This document shows positions 48,370-58,535 of a stretch of 64,000 nucleotides of DNA, one piece after another; within the stretch, counting starts at the first letter, position 1, and each line of letters starts with the position of its first letter. Position numbers and translations under genes: made by a program. This DNA comes from Toxonevra muliebris (lineage: Eukaryota; Arthropoda; Insecta; Diptera; Pallopteridae): contig OY829326.1 of the NCBI GenBank assembly GCA_963691655.1, positions 92,869,235-92,933,234 on the forward strand. Direction: 5' to 3'. The notes under the pieces are model-generated. The model was given only the letters and a program-made list of their open reading frames with translations. It made no database searches and was not told the DNA's origin.

Positions 48370-49735
48370 TTGTAAAATATTACTCAAACTATGAGAAATG
48401 AAAATTTAAATTTCATTTTCATAGTCTCTAAGAACATGTATTGAAGTGTTGTATAAAAAATAATAATTTAATAAATAAAAAATTGAAGCGGGAGTCAACT
48501 TTACTTACCAAATTTTTGTGAATATTTTGTTTGTAATTTGAAATTACTAATTTCACATGGGTATGGAGTTCTTGGCAGTTTTTGGTTTTAATTTTCTTTC
48601 AAAGAACACTTTCTTGGAAGATATATGCACCTTTCCATCGATGAGCTTTGTCTCAGCTACAACAGATAAATAAATAAATTAATAAATTTTCCATTATTGG
48701 AATTTCAGCAACAATATCAGTTGCCTAGAGATCTGAAAAATAATAATTCGTATTAACTGGTTCGTGTTAACTAAACTCCACTGTATATCAGTCGATGAAA
48801 TATTTTCAAGTAATGGGGAAATTTTCTCAGGTGCTAAGTAAATAAAACCAACACTGGTTACATCTACTTATCCACATGTTTCTATTATGTAGTTTCTTTT
48901 TCGTTATACTCCATTAAATTCTCCCCTCTGCCTTGAAAGTAACTGAGGATTAAAATTTAAGAACTGGCATCAGTTGCTCGAAATCTACAAAGTTACGTAA
49001 GTATTTAGAATAATTTTAGTATGGGGAAATATATAATTTTATTATAATCGCTTATACTAAAAATTGGAATATGCCAAACAGAAGGGTGTGGCTACAGCCT
49101 AAAACTCTAAATAAAAAATTCAAGCAAATATGTTGGCATAATTTTTTATGGACATACTATACTATTTTGCAACCTTTTTTACAACGTGATTTTCTATAGA
49201 AGAAAAAAAAATTACCATTTCGCATTATGTAAATGTGTTGAACCATTTTTAATATACTTTGGGAAAAAAACTTCATACCAAAAAAATGAACCCTTAACTT
49301 GACTGGTTAGAAAGAAAAGTGGCTAATATTGATTGCTGAAACATGTTTGAATTTGACGTTGCTGCTGCTGGTGCTGCCCTTTGAAACAGCAACAACAAAA
49401 TGATAATTAACCAAATTAACCCTTTTTTTCATCGGAGGAAAGGTCACAGTGAAGCAGTGAAAATATGAGGCTAACAAATCTCTTCAAAATATAACAAAAT
49501 AAATGCAAAAGCAATCAGCGTGTGCAAAGCCATTCTCCATATCTTCCACCCATTCTGTCATTCATTCATTCCCACTATACCAAGCAACCAACCAACCTTT
49601 CGAAGTCAGCTTCACTCTACGCTACCTCACTCCACAACACTCAGAAACTTTTCGCAGTGAGCAAATTGAATAGCGAACGTTTTTATTTTTTTTTTTTTTG
49701 CTCTGTTCATTTCAACTTTAATCAAAGCAAGTGAT
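48370..49735. other. AT-rich spacer, no feature recognised
   Basis: The 3' part (49500-49680) is C-rich with CCA-type words. No signal or element found. Confidence 0.4.
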
Positions 49736-50010
49736 TCAATTCCCATTTTCAAAAGAATTGCAATATTGTGTATCTTTGTATCCTTTTGTTGTTGCGGCAT
49801 CATTGTGGCACAGTGCGGTTGTGCAGCCGGCCGTGGCTGTAACACTGAACACTGCCACCGACATGATTTGCGTATCTAAAGTTTGAGCAGCGTCCTCCTC
49901 GTCATCTTCGCTGTCGTACACTACAAGCTTTTGGTTGCTTTCATGGACCGATGCGAGACACTCGTCGGTCCAGTGAAGAAGCGTTGGACGCGGAATGGCG
50001 ATGGTGGTGA
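49736..50010 (-). CDS. Candidate coding segment with acidic motif (minus)
   Basis: On the minus strand the frame is open from about 50005 to a stop at 49736 and is GC-richer than the surroundings. It reads TTIAIPRPTLLHWTDECLAS, then VHESNQKLVVYDSEDDEEDA, then AQTLDTQIMSVAV and a less convincing Cys/Thr-rich end. A weak acceptor (AACTAATTAG) precedes it, and I see no good donor. The middle part looks like real protein (SEDDEED is a typical casein-kinase-like acidic patch). It may be an exon or an exon relic. No family recognised. Confidence 0.3.
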
Positions 50011-51425
50011 AAATATAAGCTAATTAGTTAATAAAAGAATTTTCTTTTGTTCAACAAAATTACTCCTTTTTTTTGCTTTAGCATGTTGTAGTATAATGGA
50101 ACCGGAGGTTGTTACTGTTTTTATACAGGAGAAGGAGAAAAGTAGCAGAAGCTGTAACTGTGACTGTTGTAATAGTAGTGGTAGTAGATATTTAACGGTA
50201 ATAAAAGATTTTAAAATGTCGAAACTCACTCATACAACAAACAACCGGTGCTTTTCGTTTTCACACCCTTCGAGCGAGCGAGCAACCGATTTGAGTAGAC
50301 AAGTGTAAAGAGCAAGGAGCGCATTGTGAGTACCATGAATTAATAATAAAATTCTCTCAGGTCTGTAATTTTTTCTTTTACATTTTACAAAGTAATTTTT
50401 TTAATGACCATCGAAAAGTCAATGCGTTACGCCAAACAAGTTGAGGAAGCGGCTACTGTTTTCTGAATAATTGCTATAGCTTGGGTTGCTTGCCCGATTA
50501 AATTTTAATTAGAAACAATTTTCCGTTTAAAAAATTGAACAGTTTGATAAGCAAGTGAATAAGAAACAACAACAACAAAAATTAAGGTTATTTATGTATG
50601 TACATAAGCCGAAGAAGGATATTAGCTGCTGCGAAAAAGGAGGTAGATATGGGTATATTGATTGTCAGTCGCCATGGTCACGTTGAACTTAGTGAAATGG
50701 ATCGCACCTGTGTTCGGTGTATGAATTGTGTACGTGCCTTGTTAAGTATTTCTCACTGGGGATTTAATATTAATTAACTTGAGTATTTATCAGTATTGAG
50801 TATAAAATTTACATTAAACTATTTAAATATAAAAATACCATACATTTTTTTCAACGAATTTGAACTTCCTTGTTTAGCTTTCTTTGTTGTTTGCTTATTG
50901 CCGACTTTGACGGAAAAAATTCAATTTGGGTATTAATTTGAGCTGCAGTAGGAATTTTAAAATTTTTTTCATAGCAAAATCGTATGGAATGGATGATAAC
51001 TCTACAAATTTCGATGCTATTTTGATAAATTTTTATCGATTTTGGGAAATTTCGTGAAGAAAGCGCGATTTTTGAAATTTTTTTTAGAAATCTGCTATTT
51101 TGTTGTTTTTTAATAAAAATGTTTAAATCTACTATCTGTCAGAATGACAAGTCTACAGAACAATATTCTATTTAAATTGTTTGTTTAAGATGACTTCAAG
51201 TACCGTAATCACCCGGATCAGCCCCACACCTTTTTTAGGTGCCCACTTCGAACGTAAAAAACACTAAAAAATATCGAAAAATAAAGTTCAAACATTTTTG
51301 TTTTTGTACAGTTAAAGATTTCAATAATAACATAAAAAAATTGGAACTGATTGTATTTTATTTGGTTATAATAAAGAATTCCCGAAATAACCTTGAAAAT
51401 TAGACAGGAACACCAGACTACATCC
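50011..51425. other. Spacer; weak plus-strand frame after a splice-like acceptor
   Basis: CTCCTTTTTTTTGCTTTAG (about 50063-50081) followed by ATGGAACCGGAGG at 50096 gives a 70-codon Ser/Cys-rich frame to 50308. There is no donor and no motif, so it is not called as a gene. The remainder is AT-rich. Confidence 0.35.
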
Positions 51426-51429
51426 TTAA

Positions 51430-51931
51430 CTCTTTCATGCCCAATGTTGCGTATATGCAACATTCACCTTTATGTGGCATAAATAAGGTGTTTAACAAAT
51501 TTTAATATTAACGCTATTTGTATTCGGTTCTATTAGGTATTCTTCTCGTTTACTGATTGCCGATCATTTGAAATTTCTTGCTTAAGTAATTTTGTTTTAA
51601 TGTTTTGTCCAGCCTAAAACCTAAGTGCAAAAATTTTTAGTAAAATCTTTTACACAATTTTTTGAAAAAAAGCGTTTAATTATTACTAAGTGGAAACTTT
51701 TTTTAATCAAATATGTTTGTTAAAGAGAAGAGAATATGAAAATCAAGAAATTGGAGGAATCGGATTATCCAGTGGTTATCTACAGCTATTTTTTTCAACC
51801 TTTAATAACAGGCAAACAAATCAATATAGAAACATAAAATTTGGTGTCAGAATTGTGGAAGACCTAAGTAACCATAATTTCAAAACAAAAAGTTTCAATC
51901 CAGCCCTGGGATAGAAACGGGCGTCAATGGG
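51430..51931. mobile_element. piggyBac-type MITE, 502 bp, TTAA flanks
   Basis: TTAA at 51426-51429 and 51932-51935. The left end CTCTTTCATGCCCAATG is followed by the palindrome GTTGCGTATATGCAAC. The right end, complemented, is CCCATTGACGCCC. Its interior 51520-51590 is related to 47880-47945. A 74-codon plus frame inside (51690-51914) has no motif. Confidence 0.65.
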
Positions 51932-51935
51932 TTAA

Positions 51936-52787
51936 AACTTTCTTTTGACATTAAAATGTTTTATTTCAATTTAATTTTTATATAAAAAAATCATTTCAGC
52001 TTACATATATTTAAAATTAATTTGATCCCGTTTCTTTAAATAGTGCATTTTTCTTCATGATCATGGGTCATAAACTGCAAAACTGAGAGCAATTTAGTGC
52101 AACTGCATTAAATTAATTAATAAAGTCTTATTATTTTGTGTAAGAAGAATTTTACAAAAACAAAAGTGAAAAATATTGCCTTAATTTTAGATTTGGAGAA
52201 CTCTTACTATATATGTTTCTACTTCTTCTTCGCCTTTTTTTTTTGTATAAATGTACGTGAGAGTGTGTTTTGCAATAATGCAACGAATGCAACATTCCAA
52301 ACTATGCTCCACAGTAAGCATTTTACACATATACTAGCATCAGTTAATTATGCAAAACTGTGCAATATTTCACGTTTTCGAAAAGGAAAAACTTAGCTGA
52401 ATTTTCACACTTGTAGTATACAAACCCAGTTGGAAATTATTTAAACAATTCTTTGATTGAAAACTTATAGGCATCTTAGAGCAAAGTAAAGTAATAAATT
52501 AATGCATCAAAGAGATAAAATAACGAACGGACAGAATTTTTGCAAAAGTTTCTAAAAAACATTAAATCTTAAAAAAGCTGCTGTCCATACATTATTTCTG
52601 CCCCTACTGTCGTCATGGTCGGGGTGCTGTCAGGTGCTGTCCGAACAGTGTCACTTTTCCTTTATATCTCACTGGCGTTATGTTAATATACAGTATTGTT
52701 TGTCATGACGAAAGCAAACTTTTCATTTTATTTCGAGTTCAAAAGCGTGACCGCGTGGTAAAAGAATACTAAAAAACTTTTTTGCAG
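51936..52787. other. AT-rich spacer ending in a GC-elevated patch
   Basis: 52570-52760 is less AT-rich and would be the upstream region of the MPNIK exon candidate. A 19-bp inverted repeat arm starts at 52612. Confidence 0.4.
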
Positions 52788-52834
52788 TACCAGAAAAAGT
52801 GCACTAGTTTAAAAATAACATGCCCAACATCAAA
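52788..52834 (+). CDS. Candidate first coding exon, MPNIK, possible ribose-phosphate pyrophosphokinase
   Basis: CTTTTTTGCAG is a possible acceptor ending at 52787. The sequence then runs to AAAATAACATGCCC, a fair fly start context with ATG at 52820. It encodes MPNIK and stops at a strong donor, AAA/GTAAGT (52835). PRPP synthetases of animals begin MPNIK followed by [IV]FSG, so a phase-0 intron here would fit the start of that gene. Five residues are weak evidence, and the following exon would lie more than 11 kb downstream, outside the window. Confidence 0.3.
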
Positions 52835-53390
52835 GTAAGTTAATTTAGATTGTTCAGTAAGGTTTAAGAAATGGAAATATGTAGCATTTCATGGTGTTTG
52901 GATCACGCGAATATGCTGCAGATAATGCGGCGCTAAATGACTTGTGTTGTCAGAGTCGGACCAGTGCTTGTAATCAGCGTTGGAACACTTTGTTGAAGTG
53001 ATGCGTTTTGACTCTGGATAACATTTGTTTCAATTCAATTCATTTCATCGTATCGTGTGTGTATAAAAAAAATCAAATTTTGTTTAAAATTCACACAGAG
53101 GGATTTTATTTCGATTTCAGGTCTCTTTTCCCTGTCTTTAAGTGTAATTTTCTACAGTGCTCCGACCATGACTACAATTTTTATTTTTTGTAAATGTCTA
53201 TAACTCCTGACCTATTAATCCAATTCTATTTTAATGTTCAGCAAAAACATTGCAATTCGTGAGATCTTTCCAACAATATGCAACATTAATTAAAATTCGG
53301 CATTGAACGAAAATATGCTCCAACCCTGAAGACACTCCCCTATGTATTAGGAGGCAAACATTGTTTTCTCGGGCAGCATAAATTGCTATA
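52835..53390. other. Putative intron start; inverted-repeat arm
   Basis: ACAGTGCTCCGACCATGAC at 53154-53172 is the inverted partner of 52612-52630 (16 of 19 bases). No target duplication seen. Nothing else recognised. Confidence 0.4.
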
Positions 53391-53394
53391 ATTT

Positions 53395-53815
53395 ATAGAT
53401 GTCCACGCATAGTTTTGGTTATACGAAAACATCAACAGAAAACATATGCAAAAAAAAGACCAATCAAAAATCAATGACAGTATTAAATATCAGGGTCTCG
53501 CCATTGCTGGTAGGCTTTCTATCTGTCTATGTGGTGTCACATGAGGAAGAGAGTCGTCTATGGATGAAGGATGATGAGACGACGTCTCACATTCTGTGTG
53601 AATGTCCAGCCTTGGCATGGCAAAGAAGTGGTATTTTTAACAAACCGTTTCTATCAACGAACGAAATAATAACCTTTTCCACAAAAGATGCTTTAGCCTT
53701 CATTATGATAGCCAACCATCTTTTGTCCCAATTTTGGGTCTTTGGCACAAAAAATCTTGAAGGTCATAGTGCCTGACTTTCGAGTCGTCCCAACAATAAT
53801 AATAATAATAATAAA
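53395..53815 (+). pseudogene. 3' end of a non-LTR retrotransposon (LINE)
   Basis: The plus frame to 53776 contains EEESRLWMKDDETTSHILCE, then CPALAWQRSGIF. This is the zinc-knuckle phrase (C..C....E...H.L..C) at the C-terminus of many insect LINE ORF2 proteins, but the first two cysteines are replaced (SRLW). The upstream part of the frame is unrelated. After the stop the 3' UTR reads GCCTGACTTTCGAGTCGTC and ends in (AAT)n at 53794-53815. It is 5'-truncated, as LINE copies often are. Confidence 0.75.
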
Positions 53816-54330
53816 TGGGAGGTGTCACATAGACTAGCCCAAGCCTACCCATATTTTTCCACAGAATTCAATGGAAAATGTGTAAATGGTTCTTGAGATA
53901 TCCCATTATAAGAATTATGGAAAATTCCCCACCCTCTTTTCCAATTAATGTGCTATTACTAAATGTCAGTGATGTACTGTAAATGGTTCTGAAGATATAT
54001 CCAAAAAAGTATATGAGTTGTATAGGAGGTTCCTCGCTCATTTATTCAAACCTCTTCTTATGTTCTAACCTGAGAACACACGGATGTGCATGCGGAATTT
54101 GGTTAAAATTGGATTAACATCCTGGAGTCATTGTCTTTTTCATTCGTATACAAATATAACTCACACAATTTGGATGAATACGAAATACTCGGCCTAGATT
54201 TTTTAAGGGCTATTGTAGCATAAAAGAAAAAACATAAATTGTTAGGCTGTTTTGGTTTCCTCTTCCATTACCATTGCACAACATTTTCCGACCGCGCTGA
54301 ACAGTATTCACGATTCACACTCCAGTGTAC
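53816..54330. other. Spacer, no feature recognised
   Basis: Words such as GGTTCTTGAGATATCCC resemble text in the 60.5-kb repeat, but no alignment boundary is clear. Confidence 0.35.
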
Positions 54331-54585
54331 CTACGTACTAAAACCACCTCTTTTCCAACTGGGTAATGGGTATGTATGCGTAAATATATTCTTCATCGTC
54401 ATCTTCACCGGCTGTTCTTTTCCTGTTCTAGAACATTTTAATAAGTGTGGAAGTAACTTTTGACTTTTACCGCAGTGCATACAAATATTAATGTTCTTTT
54501 TAGGAAAAGTGCTCTTGGCAAAGTTTTCCTCTTCTTTTTCTTTTAATTTTTTTGTGCTTTCATTTAAAACGAAATGGAAAAAGGG
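54331..54585 (-). pseudogene. CCHC-like fragment, minus strand, unrecognised
   Basis: About 84 codons open between a TGA and a TAG. It is charged and non-repetitive: KLKEKEEENFAKSTFPKKN, then INICMHCGKSQKLLPHLLKC, then SRTGKEQPVKM. The spacing C-x2-C-x8-H-x3-C suggests a zinc-binding motif. It has no natural Met near the left, so it is more likely a transposon relic or internal exon than a complete gene. The family is unknown to me. Confidence 0.35.
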
Positions 54586-54589
54586 TCAT

Positions 54590-55090
54590 TCTTATTTTAA
54601 GTGTTTTAGAGAGAGTGAAATGGATAAACATTGAAGTAATTTTATTTCAAAGACTTCCATATATTTGGTGGTAAGGTTTGAAGTACCTTTACATTCGTGC
54701 ATGTATAAGCACTTTACATAAATATAAACAACGCGATGTGAAACTTATACAGCCAAAAAACATGGGAAACTTTAAAGCTGTATGCAAACATCCTCAATAT
54801 TGATGGAAGTTATTAAATTTGGTGGTTTCATATACATGCATACCTCATTCTCACTGTCAAAGGAGATGAGCAAATCTTGTGAGAGGCATATACTCACGCA
54901 ATCTTATGAGCTGAGTTTACCTGAGGTATCATTTGAATTCAAATGTTGTTTTCACAGGAAAGATTGCGCTTATATATTTCAGAAACTACCGAAAAAGAAT
55001 ATAGGGTATTTTATTGTATAGGATCAACATTTTGGTTCTTGTTAAATGACTAAGAAAAGAAAAGTTTCTAACATTTTGATCTATAGCTCC
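54590..55090. other. Spacer, no feature recognised
   Basis: A 79-codon plus frame (54782-55021) has a mixed composition but no motif or splice context. Confidence 0.35.
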
Positions 55091-55094
55091 CAAA

Positions 55095-56480
55095 CTTAAG
55101 CTAATAGTGCTAAGGTTAGGTTAGAATTGGAGAGGAATACCTCACATTGACCGTCAGGTCGATAGTGTTACCATATACTCTCTAGAGTCAAATAGAAGAG
55201 CTACATGCAGCACTGTTTCCAGTTTTCCCGTAGAATGTGCAAAGTTTTTTAACACAACCAGATTTATAATGGCTATGTCATTTAGAAATAAAGAACGCAA
55301 TTTCTAACCTCCTAAATCTAGGCCCAGCTAGTATTGGGCAATGACAGAGAATGTGTTCTAAAGTCTCCTTTGTGACAGAGGCCTTACAGCATCTGCGTAG
55401 GTCATTTTCAACCAAACTAGGGTTTTTGGCATAATTCTTCTAAAAGCAATGCACAGTAACTCCGCCAAAAAAAAATCATTCTTTACGAGAAAAAAACGGG
55501 GAGAGATTTAGCTCCTTCATTTTCTATTAGAGGTAGAGAAAAATGGTTTATCTAATGAAAACAGAGTGATTGATGGCGAGATGTTACAGGACTCTACCAT
55601 CTCGTTTCCTATTATAACAGTATGTCCTGGTACCCAGCGGAGTTCTGCAATCGCAGAAAAAAATAAATGTCAAAAATGGTTTCTCGACCCCGAAAACCCC
55701 CGGATATCTACTTTTTACCTCATTTCCTGTACCTTATATAAGTTGAACAAAAAAATATGTCCAGTCGCGACCTCTAGCGGCAGTCGTAGAAAATAATAAA
55801 TATCAAAAAAGGATTTCTCGACCCCGAAAACCCCCGGATACCTACTTTTTACCTCATTTCCTGTATTTAATAAAAAATAGCTGCATATGTTTAATTACCA
55901 TATTCTCAAGGTCATATCTTAAAATTATGATCACTTACGGCCAACCCAAACGAAACCCATCCTGTGCTCAAGGGAACGTCTCCTTTTATTTTTTTGGGAG
56001 TTGCTCTGGTGCAAAAAAACTGTTCCACTGTATAATCGTTAATAATAGAAATATGGTTGACATTGTCAATGTTACAGTGTCTAAGCGGAGCAACCTTGAA
56101 ACAATTACATTCTTTTGATCTAAGTGCGGTTTTAAAAACCACGCCTTTGACAAAAAGATTTATAGTTAATAGGTTGAGCATAATATTGAGAGACTCGGTG
56201 GAAGTGGATCTCAGGGCCCTTATGACGCTCACAAAATTGAGACTTAAAGCTTTTCAAATTCCTTGAGTATTTATCTGCATTAAATTTCTTTCCACGAGAC
56301 CACTACTCCATACAATAAGATAGGTCTTATTATAGAAGTGTATATCCAGTGTCATAGTCTCTAATTATTGCACGAGTAATATCCACTATTTTCTTTTCTA
56401 CACGATCGCATCGGGCTCCACCCATACCCTACCAAACGAAGCAACCAAAACCATGTGTAGGACGTGTGTATTACGACTTA
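55095..56480 (-). pseudogene. R1/jockey-like LINE C-terminal remnant
   Basis: Read on the minus strand, 56470-56130 has a phrase of the RT thumb and connection region: ALRSTSTESLNIMLNLLTIN followed by LFVKGVVFKTALRSKE, matching the known form GALRSTPTEAL...L.LP.DL..K..A...A.RL. At 55400-55290 it has ETLEHILCHCPILAGPRFRR, the C-terminal zinc-knuckle phrase. Between them the text is decayed. A 70-bp sequence is duplicated directly at 55655-55745 and 55790-55870. The plus frames in the region are shadows. Inactive. Confidence 0.7.
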
Positions 56481-57206
56481 GCGCCTTCAAAAACACTCAC
56501 AAATTGTTTTCTACACATGATTGGTTGGTTGAGTAGGGCGTGAGTAGAGCCTGATGTAAAGTCACCTCCATGTGGTGGGCTCTGCCCCCCCCTTTTTGGT
56601 CCCAGCAAGTGAGCAAAGAGCTCACGAACACTGCTTCGATTTGGCCGACAAAACGCGCTCATTTTAGAAAAAACTTAACCTTCAGGGTTCACCTAAAATT
56701 TCGAAAATTGATTCTCAAAGAACGAACAGAAGATATTGACCGATTCGAACAAGATTTCGTAGGTATGTGTACCCGTTTCCGAACAAAGAAACAAGTTTTA
56801 AAATGTCCCACCCTAATAAACATACATCTACAATAGAGATAAACTTTAACCTGGTTTATTTCACTATTGTTAATATAAAAAAGCCAAAATTTTCGAAAGC
56901 AATTTAGTAACAAACAAAGAAATTTCTGCAAATTTTAATCAAATAGAAATCAAGGAATAACTAAATTAAATTAATTAAAATAAATAATTAAAAAAGTATC
57001 AAAGATAAAGCAAAGAGTGCAAGGAATACGCAAGAATTTTATCTACATTTTTTGTGATGCTAGCAGCGAGTATGAAAAAAATAGAAAACAAGCGTCAACC
57101 GCAAAAGAAAACTTTGATTTAACCACAACTGTTTTTTTTTTTTTTTTTGTATGACATTGTGCACTAAATTGGGACTTTCCTGTGTCTCTTTCTTTCTCTG
57201 TAAGTG
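56481..57206. other. Spacer with C9 and T runs
   Basis: A C run near 56586-56594 and a T run near 57130-57147. The 88-codon plus frame (56570-56836) is charged toward its end, but I cannot place it. Confidence 0.35.
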
Positions 57207-57214
57207 TGTATGGG

Positions 57215-57377
57215 CACTAGCGAATCCAGAGATTGCGGGAAGGGGGATTTTAATTTTTAAGTTTCTTTAACATTTTTTTTTTAAACCTGAGCAATATATT
57301 TACAAAATGTAGAAGATATTCATCAGCAAGGGGAGGAGGGGTTTTATGCCCCAGGCCCCCTCTATGATTCGCTAGTG
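57215..57377. mobile_element. hAT-type hairpin MITE, 163 bp, 8-bp TSD
   Basis: Perfect 12-bp inverted ends, CACTAGCGAATC at 57215-57226 and GATTCGCTAGTG at 57366-57377, are flanked by the 8-bp duplication TGTATGGG at 57207-57214 and 57378-57385. G-rich (GGGAAGGGGG) and C-rich (CCCCAGGCCCCC) blocks lie inside the ends and can pair. Related to the older copy at 3982-4127. Too short to code. Confidence 0.9.
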
Positions 57378-57385
57378 TGTATGGG

Positions 57386-58535
57386 TATGGTCAATAAAAA
57401 TATCAGCAAAAGCCAAAATCCCAATATAGCCAAAGTGAGACTATTCGACTGGTGTTGATCCAATTGTGTATGCTTCGATGAATATTAAATGTCGATATGG
57501 AAATTCAGTGCCACAATGCAAATTTACTACTAGTAATGTACGTAGATATGTATGTAGACAAAAGCATACGCTCCGGAAACGGCAGCTGACTTACAAAGCA
57601 ATATGTTATATGTATATATCTATACACTCTACAAGCCGCAACCATAGAAATTCGATTGTGTGCATGTTTGCTGAATTCATTCAACAGTATGCATACATAT
57701 ACATATTTGAATCTGTGTTTAAGTGTTTGCGTTTGTGTGTGTTTTTGTATGTAGAGGTAGCTATGTAAATGTATGTGAACATTCGGCTTCTTCATCATCT
57801 GCTTGTTTTTAACATTAAAATATAATTTTGGTTATACTGCGGATATGTTGCGAAAGTTGACAAGCCACAGGCTGTTGCCTGGAAGGAGAGTACGGTGTAC
57901 ATACGTGTATGTAATGTATATAAGTATCAGTGTAAAATTATGTTTGTATGCTAGAGATTGTGCTATAAATAGGAAACATAATTTCAGGCATATACATATA
58001 CATAAATATCCATGCATACTTAATATTTTATTAGATATGTATGTATATAAAAATAAAAGGAAAAATTTAGAATGACAGGAAATTTAGGGAAATTGAATAA
58101 CGCTGCGCTGTTGGTAGTTGGGGGAAAAAAGCTTGGCAATTTGACAGTAATAAAAAAGAAGTCGTAAGTAGGTAGAAAGGTAATTAAATTAATTTTATGT
58201 AAGAGCTAAAGTGACTTCGGTATATATCAGTATATATCAGTAAATTATTGTGCTATTCAACAGTTTCGACCCAGAATTGTACTGTCGTAAGTCACAAATT
58301 ACGCACACTACAATTTCGCAACATAAATGATCTGCTAATCAATATTTGTTCACATCCTATAACTATTTTGAAGAATTTGGAAAACCAAATTATAAAGTCT
58401 GAATTGTACATATTTCATTTTTTTTTAACTCCCGTTTTTATTTGTAGTCTGTTTTATAAAACAATAAGTAATTCTTATAATAAATAATAGTTAAATTTTA
58501 AAGAATATACATATATATATAAAAAATATAACTAT
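57386..58535. other. AT-rich spacer, no gene recognised
   Basis: Opposing frames of 90-100 codons at 57466-58075 overlap each other and are Tyr/His/Cys-rich from TATGTA/CATACA words. GGTATATATCAGTATATATC at about 58218 is a short tandem. Nothing else. Confidence 0.4.

Noticed and set aside
55927..56266. Plus-strand frames of 63-69 codons
   Set aside because: They overlap the minus-strand LINE frame that carries the recognisable ALRSTSTESLN phrase.
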